This document shows, in pieces, positions 33,739 through 43,805 of a stretch of 64,000 nt of DNA; position 1 is the stretch's first letter, and each line of letters opens with the position of its first letter. Source of the DNA: Methylotenera_A sp031417915 (GTDB lineage Bacteria; Pseudomonadota; Gammaproteobacteria; Burkholderiales; Methylophilaceae); contig JANOWN010000042.1 of the NCBI GenBank assembly GCA_031417915.1, forward strand, positions 1 to 64,000, in the 5' to 3' direction. The notes under the pieces are model-generated. The model was not told the origin of the DNA. It ran no database searches and was given only the letters and a program-made list of their open reading frames with translations. A program made the translations under genes and the position numbers.

Positions 33739-34509
33739 CTATTGATAATCAACAATTAATGGCGCATGGTCACTAAAACGTTCAGCCTTGTAAATCGTTG
33801 ACTTGGTTGATTTTTTTGCGAATTCTGGCGTGGCAATTTGATAATCTAGCCGCCAACCCACGTTTTTTTCGTAGGCCGCGCCACGGTTGCTCCACCAGGT
33901 ATAACATTCGTCAGTCGTTGCTGGATGCAGCTTGCGATACACATCCACCCAGCCGACGCGCGAAAATAAATCACTTATCCAAGCGCGTTCTTCGGGCAAA
34001 AAGCCTGAATTCTTTTTATTGCCTTTGTAATTTTTAAGGTCAATTTCTTGGTGCGCAATATTCCAATCTCCGCACACGACCACCTCACGTCCGCTGACAA
34101 TCAATTGCTCCAAATGCGGCATGATGCGCGCCAACACACCAAATTTAAAATTCTGCCGCTCTTCGCCACTTGAGCCACTGGGCAAATACAATGAAACGAC
34201 GCTTAAATTACCGAATTGACATTCTAAATAGCGACCTTCACTGTCGATGTCGGCCATGCCTAAACCCTCAATCACGGCATCTGGCTTGACTTTGCAGTAT
34301 ATGCCCACGCCGCTATACCCTTTTTTTTCAGCGTAATGAAAATAGCCAAAATAACCTGCAGGCGCCAGCATTTCTGCGGTCATATCAGCCGCTTGCGCTT
34401 TCAGTTCTTGCATACAAATCACATCGGCTTGTGTAGTTTGCAGCCAAACAAAAAAGCCTTTATTGGCTGCAGAGCGGATTCCATTTAAATTCGCAGTTAT
34501 AATACGCAT
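33739..34509 (-). CDS. xth: exodeoxyribonuclease III / AP endonuclease
   Basis: Cuts at abasic sites and degrades 3' ends in base-excision repair. 256 residues, endonuclease/exonuclease/phosphatase fold. Motifs: ANLNGIRSAANKG, CMQELKAQ (metal Glu), GVGIYCK, VCGDWNIAHQEIDLKNYKGN (Asp/Asn) and RLDYQIATPEF with FSDHAPLIVDY (catalytic Asp-His). Divergent from pyrE with only about 23 bp between start codons, so their promoters must overlap each other or the genes. Confidence 0.95.
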   Translation of the reverse strand: MRIITANLNGIRSAANKGFFVWLQTTQADVICMQELKAQAADMTAEMLAPAGYFGYFHYAEKKGYSGVGIYCKVKPDAVIEGLGMADIDSEGRYLECQFGNLSVVSLYLPSGSSGEERQNFKFGVLARIMPHLEQLIVSGREVVVCGDWNIAHQEIDLKNYKGNKKNSGFLPEERAWISDLFSRVGWVDVYRKLHPATTDECYTWWSNRGAAYEKNVGWRLDYQIATPEFAKKSTKSTIYKAERFSDHAPLIVDYQ

Positions 34510-34532
34510 ATCGTCTTTCAGTTAATTTTGTG

Positions 34533-35189
34533 ATGACACAGTCTAGCCAAAATCTTTCGCAAGCGTTTATCGCGTTTTCAATCAAAAAACAGGTACTAAA
34601 ATTTGGTGAATTTAAAACCAAAGCTGGTCGCCTAAGCCCGTATTTCTTCAATGCTGGCCTGTTCAATGACGGCGAAAGTTTACTAAAACTAGGCGAATTC
34701 TACGCCGAAAGCATTAAAAAATCCCAAATTGAGTTCGATATGCTTTTCGGCCCCGCTTACAAGGGCATTACCTTAGCGGCCAGTATTGCCATCGCGCTTG
34801 CCAAAAATGGTCACAATGTGCCTTACGCGTACAACCGTAAAGAGGTCAAAGACCACGGAGAGGGTGGCGTGATTGTCGGCGCGCCATTGCAAGGTCGCGT
34901 ACTCATCATTGATGACGTTATTTCAGCAGGCACATCCGTGCGCGAATCAATCGATTTAATTGCGCAACATGGCGCCAAAGCTTGCGGCGTGGCCATTGCA
35001 CTCGATCGCCAAGAGAAAGGCTTGGGTGAACTCTCAGCCGTGCAGGAAGTCCAAAAACTACATCATTTACCCGTGTGCGCCATCGCCAATTTAACCGATT
35101 TACTAAATTTTGTTTCTAATCAAGATGATATGGCACAGCACTTGCTTAAGATTCAGCAATACCAACAACTCTATGGCATAGCCAGTTAA
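34533..35189 (+). CDS. pyrE: orotate phosphoribosyltransferase
   Basis: Makes OMP from orotate and PRPP in pyrimidine synthesis. 218 residues. Motifs: KFGEFKTKAGRLSPYFFNAG, FGPAYKGITLAASIA, YNRKEVKDHGEGG (flexible catalytic loop) and the PRPP-binding VLIIDDVISAGTSVRES. GTG 34530 directly precedes ATG 34533; I use the ATG. The xth/pyrE divergent pair is typical of betaproteobacteria. Confidence 0.96.
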   Translation: MTQSSQNLSQAFIAFSIKKQVLKFGEFKTKAGRLSPYFFNAGLFNDGESLLKLGEFYAESIKKSQIEFDMLFGPAYKGITLAASIAIALAKNGHNVPYAYNRKEVKDHGEGGVIVGAPLQGRVLIIDDVISAGTSVRESIDLIAQHGAKACGVAIALDRQEKGLGELSAVQEVQKLHHLPVCAIANLTDLLNFVSNQDDMAQHLLKIQQYQQLYGIAS

Positions 35190-35194
35190 ATTTA

Positions 35195-35851
35195 ATGAAA
35201 CAATTAATCTTAGTCTTAATCGCAAGCTCATGCGTATTTTTAAATACTGCTCATGCAGGAATCGTCAAATGGGTGGATAGTAATGGTGTGACGCATTATG
35301 GCGATAAATTACCTGCTGAGGAAGCTGGTCGTAAGAACAGCGAAATCAATACGCGAGGCATCGTAGTAAAACAAAACAACATAAAAGCTGACCCAGCTTC
35401 TGATGCAGATAACCAACAAAAACTGGAACAAGCGCGTAAAGATAAAATCTTAACGGCCTCTTACACCAATGCAAATGAAATTGATTTAGCACGTGAACGC
35501 AGTTTGGAAATGGACAAAGCCGCATTAACAAGCCTGAGCGCGCAAAAAGAAAATGTTACGGCGCGCATTACACGTAATAACCAAACCGCTGAAGGCTTTA
35601 AAAAACGCAATAAACCTTTACCTGCAAATTTAGAGTCTGAATTTAAAGAGGCTGTTGCGCAATCTGCCCGTATAGACAAGCAAATGACCGAGCGTAAACT
35701 CGCAATGGAAACAACAAAGAAAAACTATGCTGCCGACAAAGAACGCTTTATAGCGCTAAAACAAGCTTCAGGTGCGCCAATCGCTCCTCCTGCTGCGGAA
35801 GCTGCGCCTGCTGTGGTAAGTGAATCTACTAAAACAGCCACGCCAAAATAG
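35195..35851 (+). CDS. exported DUF4124-domain protein
   Basis: 218 residues. Signal peptide 1-21 (NTAHA). The DUF4124 hallmark follows directly: GIVKWVDSNGVTHYGDKLP. The rest is a long charged helical region (residues 70-190), likely coiled coil, with a Pro/Ala-rich tail. Periplasmic; function unknown. It starts 5 bp after pyrE and ends 3 bp from the convergent gatB stop, so there is no room for a terminator between them. Confidence 0.85.
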   Translation: MKQLILVLIASSCVFLNTAHAGIVKWVDSNGVTHYGDKLPAEEAGRKNSEINTRGIVVKQNNIKADPASDADNQQKLEQARKDKILTASYTNANEIDLARERSLEMDKAALTSLSAQKENVTARITRNNQTAEGFKKRNKPLPANLESEFKEAVAQSARIDKQMTERKLAMETTKKNYAADKERFIALKQASGAPIAPPAAEAAPAVVSESTKTATPK

Positions 35852-35854
35852 TGA

Positions 35855-37372
35855 TTAACTAGAAAGTTTTTTCTTTAAAATTTCATTCACCTGCGCGGGG
35901 TTAGCTTTGCCTTTTGATGCTTTCATGCATTGGCCGACTAGCGCGTTAAACGCTTTTTCTTTGCCTGCTTTAAACTCTTCGACCATAACTTGATTAGCCG
36001 CTAATACTTCATCAATTATCGCTTCAATCGCTCCGCTATCAGACAGTTGTCTGAGATTTTTTGCTTCAATAATTCTATCCACATCTTCATTCAGAACATC
36101 ATCTACAGCATTTGCTTGACTTAAATTTTCATACCAAATCGTAGGAATTATTTCTTCTTTAACCTTTATCATATTAACTGTGCCATCAGCAATTCTTCGT
36201 ACCATACATACAACATGCCATGCAGTTACAGGGCTATAGCGTATATTAGGGAGCCCTTTATCATTAACCAGAGCTGCAATTTCATTAATTATTAAATTGG
36301 CAACAGCCTTGCTATATTTAATTGCAGCACTTCCATCTTCACTAGTCAGTTCAATCATTGCAGCATCAAAATACTCCGCTGTTTCTTTCGAGCTAGTAAG
36401 TTGTTCGGCATCATACTCAGACAATTCATAATCTTTTTTAAATCTTGCTTTCATCACTTCTGGCAACTCTGGCATACTCGCTTGAACGCGCTTTTTATCC
36501 GCTTCAGTCACTTCTAACGGCAATAAATCAGGGTCTGGAAAGTAGCGATAATCGTTCGCTTCTTCTTTGCTGCGCATAGTGCGAGTTTCGCCCGTATCTG
36601 GGTTAAATAACACCGTTGCTTGCTGGATTTTTCCGCCATCTTCTAGCGTTTCAATTTGCCATTGGGTTTCGTACTCAATGGCTTGTTGCATAAATTTAAA
36701 TGAATTGAGATTTTTAATCTCGCGACGAGTTCCCAGTTTATCTGTATCTTTTGGGCGTACCGATACGTTCACATCGCATCTAAAACTGCCTTCTTCCATA
36801 TCACCGTCGCAAATATCAATCCACTGCACTAACTCATGCAGTTTTTTGGCATAGGCCACCGCTTCTACTGCACTACGCATATCTGGTTCAGTCACAATTT
36901 CCAATAATGGCGTGCCTGCACGGTTTAAATCAATGCCGCTCATGCCGTCAACCGCACCATGCACAGATTTACCCGCGTCTTCTTCTAAATGCGCACGGGT
37001 AATATTAATCACTTTTTCATAAGCTGAATTTTTTCCAACAGCTGGCACTTGTATGGTCACCGCACCCTTACCGACAACTGGTAGCTCAAATTGGCTTATT
37101 TGGTAGCCTTTGGGTAAATCAGGATAAAAATAATTTTTACGTGAAAATACTGAGCGCGACGGGATTTCTGCGTTAATGGCTAGCCCAAATTTAATGGCGC
37201 ATTCCACCGCTTGTTTATTTAACACAGGCAACACGCCAGGTAGGGCAGTGCTCACCTCATCGGCTTGCGTATTGGGCGCAGCGCCATATTGAATCGATGC
37301 GCCGCTAAAAATTTTAGTGTTGGTTTTTAATTGCGTGTGGGTTTCTAACCCGATAACGACTTCCCATTCCAT
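35855..37372 (-). CDS. gatB: aspartyl/glutamyl-tRNA amidotransferase subunit B
   Basis: Binds the mischarged tRNA and, with GatA and GatC, turns Glu-tRNA(Gln) or Asp-tRNA(Asn) into the amide form. 505 residues, slightly longer than the usual 475-490. Motifs: WEVVIGLETHTQLKTNTKIF, NRAGTPLLEIVTEPDM, SFRCDVNVSVRP, EIKNLNSFKFMQQAIEYE and YRYFPDPDLLPL. The C-terminal YqeY-like tail domain is present (VGQCMKASKGKANPAQVNEI). Overlaps gatA by 1 bp. Confidence 0.97.
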   Translation of the reverse strand: MEWEVVIGLETHTQLKTNTKIFSGASIQYGAAPNTQADEVSTALPGVLPVLNKQAVECAIKFGLAINAEIPSRSVFSRKNYFYPDLPKGYQISQFELPVVGKGAVTIQVPAVGKNSAYEKVINITRAHLEEDAGKSVHGAVDGMSGIDLNRAGTPLLEIVTEPDMRSAVEAVAYAKKLHELVQWIDICDGDMEEGSFRCDVNVSVRPKDTDKLGTRREIKNLNSFKFMQQAIEYETQWQIETLEDGGKIQQATVLFNPDTGETRTMRSKEEANDYRYFPDPDLLPLEVTEADKKRVQASMPELPEVMKARFKKDYELSEYDAEQLTSSKETAEYFDAAMIELTSEDGSAAIKYSKAVANLIINEIAALVNDKGLPNIRYSPVTAWHVVCMVRRIADGTVNMIKVKEEIIPTIWYENLSQANAVDDVLNEDVDRIIEAKNLRQLSDSGAIEAIIDEVLAANQVMVEEFKAGKEKAFNALVGQCMKASKGKANPAQVNEILKKKLSS

Positions 37373-38841
37373 TATGCAATTCCTTGTGGCATTTTAAGAT
37401 GCCAATCTGTGACTTGTTGATAAGCATGCGCCACATCTAACATGCGCGCTTCATCAAAATAATTGCCCATGAGCTGCAAGCCAACTGGAAGGCCGTTGCT
37501 AAAACCAGCAGGAATACTCATGCCTGGCAAACCCGCTAAATTGGTGGCAATCGTATAGACATCTTGCAAATACATGGCGACTGGGTCATCGGCTTTTTCG
37601 CCCGCTTTAAACGCGGTAGAAGGCGCGGTTGGGCCCATAATCACATCACATTGTTTAAAAGCCTCAGTAAAGTCTTGAGCAATTAAACGGCGAATTTGTT
37701 GCGCCTTTAAATAATATGCATCGTAATAACCCGCGCTCAACACATACGTGCCGATGAGAATGCGACGTTTGACCTCCGCACCGAAACCTTCAGCACGCGA
37801 TTTCATATACATATCCATCAAGTCACCATATTCTGCGGCGCGATGACCGTAACGCACGCCATCATAGCGCGATAAGTTAGAACTGGCCTCAGCTGGTGCT
37901 AGGACGTAATAAACAGGAATTGACAATTGCGTATTAGGCAATGAAATATCGACGACTGTTGCGCCTAATTTTTTGTATTCAGCTATCGCGTCTTGCACCA
38001 CTTTTTCCACACCTGCATCTAAGCCATCAGCAAAGTATTCTTTAGGTAAGCCGATGCGCAACCCTTTAAGCGGTTGATTGCCTTGCAACTTATCTAAACC
38101 ACGGGTGTAGTCTTCTTTAGGGCGATTTAAGCTGGTCGAATCACGCTCATCAAAACCTACCATAACGTTCATCATTAGCGCGCAGTCTTCAGCCGATTTC
38201 GCCATTGGACCCGCTTGATCTAGGCTAGAAGCAAAGGCAATCATACCGTAGCGCGAAACTAAGCCATAAGTTGGTTTTAAGCCAGTAAAGCCGCACAAGC
38301 TAGCAGGCTGACGAATCGAACCGCCAGTATCTGTGCCTGTCGCCGCCGCACAAAGTCGTGCTGCAACTGCCGCCGCACTGCCGCCAGAGCTACCGCCAGG
38401 CACACGATCGAAATCCCAAGGATTTTTTACACCGCCAAAATAACTGGTTTCATTAGATGAACCCATGGCGAACTCGTCCATATTGGTTTTGCCCAAATTC
38501 ACCGCGCCAGCTGCGTCAAATTGCGAAATCACATGCGCATCATAAGGCGCAATAAAGGTTTCTAACATTTTCGAGCCGCAAGTGGTGCGCCAGCCTTGAG
38601 CACAAAAAATATCTTTTTGCGCAAATGGAATGCCTGTCAAAGGCTCGGCTTTGCCCGCTGCGATGCGCGCATCTGCATTTTTAGCTTGAGCCAAAGTTTT
38701 ATCTTTATCTAACGTGATATAGGCATTAATGCTGGGGTTGAGCGCGTCAATGCGGCTTAAAAACGCTTGCGTGAGTTCAACACTGGAAATTTCTTTTTTA
38801 GCCAGCATTTGGCTAAATTGTTTGAGGCTGTTATTAATCAT
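37372..38841 (-). CDS. gatA: aspartyl/glutamyl-tRNA amidotransferase subunit A
   Basis: Releases ammonia from Gln and transfers it to the aminoacyl-tRNA. 489 residues, amidase signature family. The Ser-cisSer-Lys triad is visible: Lys in GIPFAQKDIFC, and Ser residues in PGGSSGGSAAAVAARLC and GTDTGGSIRQPASLCG. It follows gatC after 2 bp and is followed by gatB. Confidence 0.97.
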   Translation of the reverse strand: MINNSLKQFSQMLAKKEISSVELTQAFLSRIDALNPSINAYITLDKDKTLAQAKNADARIAAGKAEPLTGIPFAQKDIFCAQGWRTTCGSKMLETFIAPYDAHVISQFDAAGAVNLGKTNMDEFAMGSSNETSYFGGVKNPWDFDRVPGGSSGGSAAAVAARLCAAATGTDTGGSIRQPASLCGFTGLKPTYGLVSRYGMIAFASSLDQAGPMAKSAEDCALMMNVMVGFDERDSTSLNRPKEDYTRGLDKLQGNQPLKGLRIGLPKEYFADGLDAGVEKVVQDAIAEYKKLGATVVDISLPNTQLSIPVYYVLAPAEASSNLSRYDGVRYGHRAAEYGDLMDMYMKSRAEGFGAEVKRRILIGTYVLSAGYYDAYYLKAQQIRRLIAQDFTEAFKQCDVIMGPTAPSTAFKAGEKADDPVAMYLQDVYTIATNLAGLPGMSIPAGFSNGLPVGLQLMGNYFDEARMLDVAHAYQQVTDWHLKMPQGIA

Positions 38842-38843
38842 AA

Positions 38844-39131
38844 CTATTCAATGACTTTAGGGACTAAATACAAACCATCTTGAACCTGCGGTGCGATTGC
38901 CTGAAAGTCCGCGCGCCTATTGGTCTGCGTGACAACGTCTTCGCGCAACCTTTGCGTCACATCTTGCGAATGCGACATCGGCGTGATGCCAGTGGTATCG
39001 ACCGCTTGCATCTGCTCGATTAAGCCTAAAATGCCAGAAAGTTTGGTGAGTGTAGCGGCAGCTTCTTGCTCATTAATTTCTAAGCGCGCCAAGTGCGCAA
39101 TGCGTTTAATATCGGTAATATTCAGTGCCAT
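38844..39131 (-). CDS. gatC: aspartyl/glutamyl-tRNA amidotransferase subunit C
   Basis: Small clamp around GatA. 95 residues. Pattern DIKRIAHLARLEINEQEAAA, then LGLIEQMQAVDTTGITPMSH and LREDVVTQTNRRADF, ending QDGLYLVPKVIE, all typical. First gene of gatCAB; divergent from mreB across 147 bp. Confidence 0.96.
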   Translation of the reverse strand: MALNITDIKRIAHLARLEINEQEAAATLTKLSGILGLIEQMQAVDTTGITPMSHSQDVTQRLREDVVTQTNRRADFQAIAPQVQDGLYLVPKVIE

Positions 39132-39278
39132 GACAGATTTTCAATTTTAGTTGTAACAATGTGTAAAAGCATCTTAATTTTAAGTGCAATATACGTTATT
39201 ATACCTTGATTTCAAAGCATGGCTTTAGACGATAAACAAGTCATGTAAACGTTTGCGCAAAGCACAGGATAAAACAAT

Positions 39279-40322
39279 ATGTTTGGTTTCATAAATAGTT
39301 ACTTTTCAAATGATTTAGCTATCGATTTAGGCACGGCCAATACCCTCATTTATGCACGCGGCAGAGGCATTGTGCTAGACGAGCCTTCAGTAGTCGCTAT
39401 TCGCACTGAAGGTGGCCCTGGCGGCAAAAAAGTATTACTGGCTGTAGGCACCGATGCCAAAGGCATGTTAGGCCGCGCACCCGCTAATATTCAGGCGATT
39501 CGGCCCATGAAAGATGGAGTGATTGCGGACTTCACTATTACTGAACAAATGCTCAAGTATTTTATCCGCAAGGTACATGACGCTCGCTGGTTTTCGCCCA
39601 GCCCGCGCATTATTATTTGCGTGCCTGTTGGCTCAACGCAAGTAGAGCGCCGCGCGATTAAAGAATCGGCTGAGCGTGCAGGTGCAAAACAAGTATTTTT
39701 GATTGAGGAGCCCATGGCAGCGGCAATTGGCGCGAATATGCCTGTGGCCGAAGCGACTGGCTCTATGGTGGTGGATATTGGTGGCGGCACGACTGAAGTC
39801 GGCGTGATTTCACTGGGCGGCATCGTATATGCTAAATCTGAGCGCGTTGGCGGCGATAAATTCGACCAAGCGATTATTGACTATATTCGCCGCAATTACG
39901 GTATGCAGATTTCTGAGCCGACTGCCGAAGCGATTAAAAAGAAAATCGGTTCGGCTTTCCCGGGCTCAGAAGTATTAGAAATGGAAGTCACAGGTCGTAA
40001 CTTGGCAGAAGGCTTGCCGCGCAAATTTACTATTTCTAGCAACGAAATTTTAGAAGCACTCACTGAACCACTCAATGCCATTGTAGGCGCTGTAAAATCT
40101 GCGCTAGAGCAAACGCCGCCAGAATTGGGCGCAGACATTGCCGAAAAAGGCATGGTGCTAACAGGCGGCGGTGCACTGCTACGGGATTTAGACAGATTAT
40201 TAGTGGAAGAAACTGGCTTGCCTGTCATCGTTGCTGAAGATCCACTGACTTGTGTGGCGCGCGGTTGCGGCCGTGCATTAGAAGAAATGGATAAGCTGGG
40301 TAACGTATTCGCACATGAGTAA
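39279..40322 (+). CDS. mreB: rod shape-determining protein MreB
   Basis: Actin-like filament protein that guides lateral wall synthesis. 347 residues. Phosphate 1 DLGTANTLIYARGRG, phosphate 2 MVVDIGGGTTEVGVISLGG, adenosine motif MVLTGGGALLRDLDRLL. N-terminal MFGFINSYFSND is the membrane-binding amphipathic start. First gene of mreBCD-mrdA-rodA. The presence of the full set implies a rod-shaped cell. Confidence 0.98.
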   Translation: MFGFINSYFSNDLAIDLGTANTLIYARGRGIVLDEPSVVAIRTEGGPGGKKVLLAVGTDAKGMLGRAPANIQAIRPMKDGVIADFTITEQMLKYFIRKVHDARWFSPSPRIIICVPVGSTQVERRAIKESAERAGAKQVFLIEEPMAAAIGANMPVAEATGSMVVDIGGGTTEVGVISLGGIVYAKSERVGGDKFDQAIIDYIRRNYGMQISEPTAEAIKKKIGSAFPGSEVLEMEVTGRNLAEGLPRKFTISSNEILEALTEPLNAIVGAVKSALEQTPPELGADIAEKGMVLTGGGALLRDLDRLLVEETGLPVIVAEDPLTCVARGCGRALEEMDKLGNVFAHE

Positions 40323-40357
40323 AAAATTACTAGTTCAATCCAAACTATTGCGTTGGT

Positions 40358-41323
40358 ATGCTTAAGGGTGTTCATCAAAAGCTAGAAGCCCAACAAACCC
40401 CAGCTTTTTTCGTTCGCGGCGCCAAGCCATTTTCTCGTATGGTATTTTTTTGCGCGCTATCAATCACTATCATGGCGGTAGATGCGCGCCTAAATTATCT
40501 GTCTCAAGTACGTCAAGCATTTATTGCAGCTTTGCACCCGCTAGAAATCGTGGCAAACACTCCTAGTGACTGGTATCGCGATATCAACAAGTATTTCTCG
40601 GCACACAATCAATTGGTGCAAGAAAATTATGCGCTTAAACAGCAAGCGTTTGAGCATCAAGTCAAATTACAACGTTTAAATACTATTCAAGCCGAAAACG
40701 AGCACCTTCGTAGCTTATTAAATGGCAATATGCCCATTCAACCCAAAGCAGTACTCGGTGAAATTTCACACATGGGGCGCGACCCATTTACGCATGTGGT
40801 GGTGGTTAACCGCGGCAGCCAGCACGGCATCAAGGCAGGGCAAGCAGTGTTGGATTCTAAAGGCGTTATCGGCCAAGTGACGCGTGTTTATCCTTTCACT
40901 TCTGAGGTCACGCTGATTACCGATAAAGAGCTTTCTATCCCTATACAAATCGAGCGCAACCAAATGCGCGCCATTGCATTTGGCGAAGGTAATAACACGC
41001 TGGATATTCCCTATTTACCCACCAATGTTGATATTAAAGTGGGCGATAAGTTAGTCACTTCTGGCATTGACGGCGTTTATCCAGCTGGCTTGGCAGTCGC
41101 TACTGTGACCAAAATACAGCAGAATCCAGAATCACCTTTTGCAAAAATTATCAGCACGCCTGTAGCTGGCGTAAGTAATCATTTACAGCTTTTATTACTA
41201 GAACTGCCAGAACCTAAAGAAAGCGATGTGCTTAAACCAGCACCAGAAGCACCTGCCGAACCCAAAAAAGATAACGCAAAAACTAAAGTAAAAACTAAGG
41301 CTAAAACCAATGCGCCACACTAG
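40358..41323 (+). CDS. mreC: rod shape-determining protein MreC
   Basis: Periplasmic scaffold of the elongasome. 321 residues. One membrane segment near 28-46 (RMVFFCALSITIMAV), a coiled coil at about 75-115 (QENYALKQQAFEHQVKLQRL), then the double beta-barrel domain (HVVVVNRGSQHGIKAGQAVL, VTLITDKELSIPIQI). The C-terminal tail is Pro/Lys/Ala-rich, probably disordered. Overlaps mreD by 14 bp. Confidence 0.95.
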   Translation: MLKGVHQKLEAQQTPAFFVRGAKPFSRMVFFCALSITIMAVDARLNYLSQVRQAFIAALHPLEIVANTPSDWYRDINKYFSAHNQLVQENYALKQQAFEHQVKLQRLNTIQAENEHLRSLLNGNMPIQPKAVLGEISHMGRDPFTHVVVVNRGSQHGIKAGQAVLDSKGVIGQVTRVYPFTSEVTLITDKELSIPIQIERNQMRAIAFGEGNNTLDIPYLPTNVDIKVGDKLVTSGIDGVYPAGLAVATVTKIQQNPESPFAKIISTPVAGVSNHLQLLLLELPEPKESDVLKPAPEAPAEPKKDNAKTKVKTKAKTNAPH

Positions 41324-41786
41324 TCTAGTCACCGTTTATCTCGCTTTATTAATCGCGCTGTTATGCCAACTTTTTCCTTGGGTTGGCCAGGGCATTATTT
41401 TCCGCCCAGATTTTATGTTAGTGATTTTACTTTATTGGCTATTGCGTGCGCCAAATCTTTGCAGTGTAGGCACTGCTTGGCTTGCAGGCCTATTGGTGGA
41501 TTTAGCAACAGGCAGCCTGCTTGGCCAGCACGCCTTAAGTTTTACAATTACTGCTTTTGTTGCGCTGAGTTATCAGCGTAGATTGGTGTTATTTAATGGC
41601 TGGCAACTTGCAGCTTACGTATTTGCTTTATTAATCATAGAGCGCCTAGTGATATTGCTGCTGAAGTTATTTGCAGGCAACGAAAACCCTGGCTGGCATT
41701 ATTTCTTGCCAATTATCGCTGGCTTATTATTGTGGCAACTCATGATATTGATGTTTGGCGGACTTACGCGTCCAAAAACCAATTAG
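41310..41786 (+). CDS. mreD: rod shape-determining protein MreD
   Basis: Polytopic membrane protein of the elongasome. 158 residues with about five membrane segments. Family pattern FRPDFMLVILLYWLLRAP and GTAWLAGLLVDLATGSLLGQ. The start lies inside the end of mreC, suggesting coupled translation, and mrdA follows 19 bp later. Confidence 0.93.
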   Translation: MRHTSLVTVYLALLIALLCQLFPWVGQGIIFRPDFMLVILLYWLLRAPNLCSVGTAWLAGLLVDLATGSLLGQHALSFTITAFVALSYQRRLVLFNGWQLAAYVFALLIIERLVILLLKLFAGNENPGWHYFLPIIAGLLLWQLMILMFGGLTRPKTN

Positions 41787-41805
41787 CGTTTGACTGCTTT
41801 AAATA

Positions 41806-43764
41806 ATGATATCTAACCGCGAACTTAAAAACTATCAAAATGAGCAGCATAACTTTAAATTAAGGCTTAGCGTACTTGGTCTTTTGGTATTGATAGCGTT
41901 TAGTTTACTTGCAATTCGCTTTTATTATTTGCAGATTAATCGTTACGATTACTATCAAACGCTGGCAGAGAATAATCGCATCTCGATTGTGCCCATTACG
42001 CCGAATCGCGGCTTAATTTCTGACAGAAACGGCGTCATACTGGCGCACAATTTCTTTGTGTACACGCTAGAAATCACCCCTTCTAAAGTAAATGATTTGG
42101 ATATCACTATCGCTGAAATTGCAAAATTGGTAGAAGTCAGCCCCAGCGACCTTAAGCGCTTTAAAAAACAAAAAGCAGAAAGTCATACTTTCGAAAGCAT
42201 TCCGCTGCGCACCCATTTAAACGAGATTGAAGCAGCCAAGTTTGCCGTCAATCGTTATCGCTTCCCAGGTGTAGAGCTTAAATCACGTCTATTTCGACAC
42301 TATCCGCTAGGCAAGCAGGGCGCGCACATGGTGGGCTATATTGGCCGCATTAACGATAAAGATCTCACTAAATTAGCTGAAAAAGACGCACTCTCTAATT
42401 ACAAAGGCACCGACCACATTGGCAAAAGTGGCGTAGAAGAATACTACGAGACGCAATTGCACGGCACTACTGGCTTTCAGCAAGTGGAAATTGATGCCGA
42501 TGGCAAGGCAGTGCGCGTGCTTTCTAGCGTAGCGCCCATTTCAGGCAATAATCTTATCTTATCTGCTGACAGCAAATTACAAGAAATTGCCGAAACGGCA
42601 TTTGGCGAGCGCCGCGGTGCGCTAGTGGCTATCAAACCCAATACAGGCGAGGTGTTGGCTTTTGTCAGCATGCCAACTTTCGACTCAAATTTATTCGTAG
42701 ATGGCATAGATGTTGAAAACTGGAGATTACTAAACGACTCACTAGATAGGCCGCTGATTAACCGCCCTTTGCGTGGCGTATATCCTCCCGGCTCAACTTT
42801 TAAGCCTTTTTCTGCTTTGGCTGGGTTAGAAAATGGCAAGCGCAAGCCGCCTTTTAGCATTAACGATGCTGGCTACTTTATGCTACCACGTAGCAGTCAC
42901 CGCTACCGCGATTGGAAGCCTGGCGGCCACGGTAATGTCGATATGCGCCGCGCCATTACTATTTCATGCGATACTTTTTTTTATGGTTTAGCGATGGAAT
43001 TAGGTATCGAAAGGTTGGCGGGATTTGTAAGGCATTTTGGCTTTGGTCAAAAAAGTGGGATTGATATCGCAGGCGAAGTGGGTGGTTTGATGCCAACGCC
43101 AGAGTGGAAAAAACGCCGCTTTAAACAACCTTGGTATATGGGTGAAACAGTCATTGTAGGCATCGGCCAAGGCTATACTTTGGCGACACCCATGCAGCTC
43201 GCCCAAGCCACGGCGATTCTGGCCAATAAAGGTGTGGCCATGCGCCCACGCGTGGTTGCAGCCATTACCGATCCTAAAACCAATATAAGCATAGCCACGC
43301 CTGCAGTGATTAGCGATAAAATACCTTTAGACGAAGCAAATTTAGAAATTGTTAAACTCGGTATGATTGATGTTACTTTGCCTGGCGGCACAGCGGCCAG
43401 CGTTGGCGCCAACGCTGGTTATAGCATTGCAGCAAAAACGGGTACCGCACAAGTAGTGGGCATCAAGCAAAATGAGAAATATAATGCAAAACTAATCGAT
43501 GAGCGTCACCGTGATCACGCATTGTTTATTGCTTATGCCCCCGCAGAAAACCCAAAAATTGCACTGGCGGTAATTGTAGAGAATGGCGGCCATGGCGGCT
43601 CTGCCGCAGGGCCGATTGCGCGCAAAGTGATGGATTATTATTTACTCGGAAAATTGCCAGTCATTGAACCTCTGGTTGAGTCAGCAATAACAATTAAACC
43701 GAACACAAATATGGCACCTATTCAACCAACCGCCATTGCGCCTGAGGAAGAGCACTATGACTAA
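41806..43764 (+). CDS. mrdA: penicillin-binding protein 2
   Basis: Elongation-specific transpeptidase, partner of RodA. 652 residues. Membrane anchor at about 22-42, pedestal domain with ITPNRGLISDRNGVILAHN and GKSGVEEYYETQLHG, then the transpeptidase: STFK near residue 330 (PPGSTFKPFSALAG), SCD near 388 (TISCDTFFYG) and KTGTA near 543 (AAKTGTAQVVG). Full length. It follows mreD and precedes rodA. Confidence 0.97.
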   Translation: MISNRELKNYQNEQHNFKLRLSVLGLLVLIAFSLLAIRFYYLQINRYDYYQTLAENNRISIVPITPNRGLISDRNGVILAHNFFVYTLEITPSKVNDLDITIAEIAKLVEVSPSDLKRFKKQKAESHTFESIPLRTHLNEIEAAKFAVNRYRFPGVELKSRLFRHYPLGKQGAHMVGYIGRINDKDLTKLAEKDALSNYKGTDHIGKSGVEEYYETQLHGTTGFQQVEIDADGKAVRVLSSVAPISGNNLILSADSKLQEIAETAFGERRGALVAIKPNTGEVLAFVSMPTFDSNLFVDGIDVENWRLLNDSLDRPLINRPLRGVYPPGSTFKPFSALAGLENGKRKPPFSINDAGYFMLPRSSHRYRDWKPGGHGNVDMRRAITISCDTFFYGLAMELGIERLAGFVRHFGFGQKSGIDIAGEVGGLMPTPEWKKRRFKQPWYMGETVIVGIGQGYTLATPMQLAQATAILANKGVAMRPRVVAAITDPKTNISIATPAVISDKIPLDEANLEIVKLGMIDVTLPGGTAASVGANAGYSIAAKTGTAQVVGIKQNEKYNAKLIDERHRDHALFIAYAPAENPKIALAVIVENGGHGGSAAGPIARKVMDYYLLGKLPVIEPLVESAITIKPNTNMAPIQPTAIAPEEEHYD

Positions 43765-43805
43765 CAGCACTATAACTAAGAGTTGCACTAGGATTGCAAA
43801 ACAGT

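Noticed and set aside
41471..41500. GGCTTGCAGGCC in mreD as another AATATCCATG-loop copy
   Set aside because: Only the 12-bp end matches; the loop and second arm are absent and the codons give the conserved LAGLLVDLATG of MreD.
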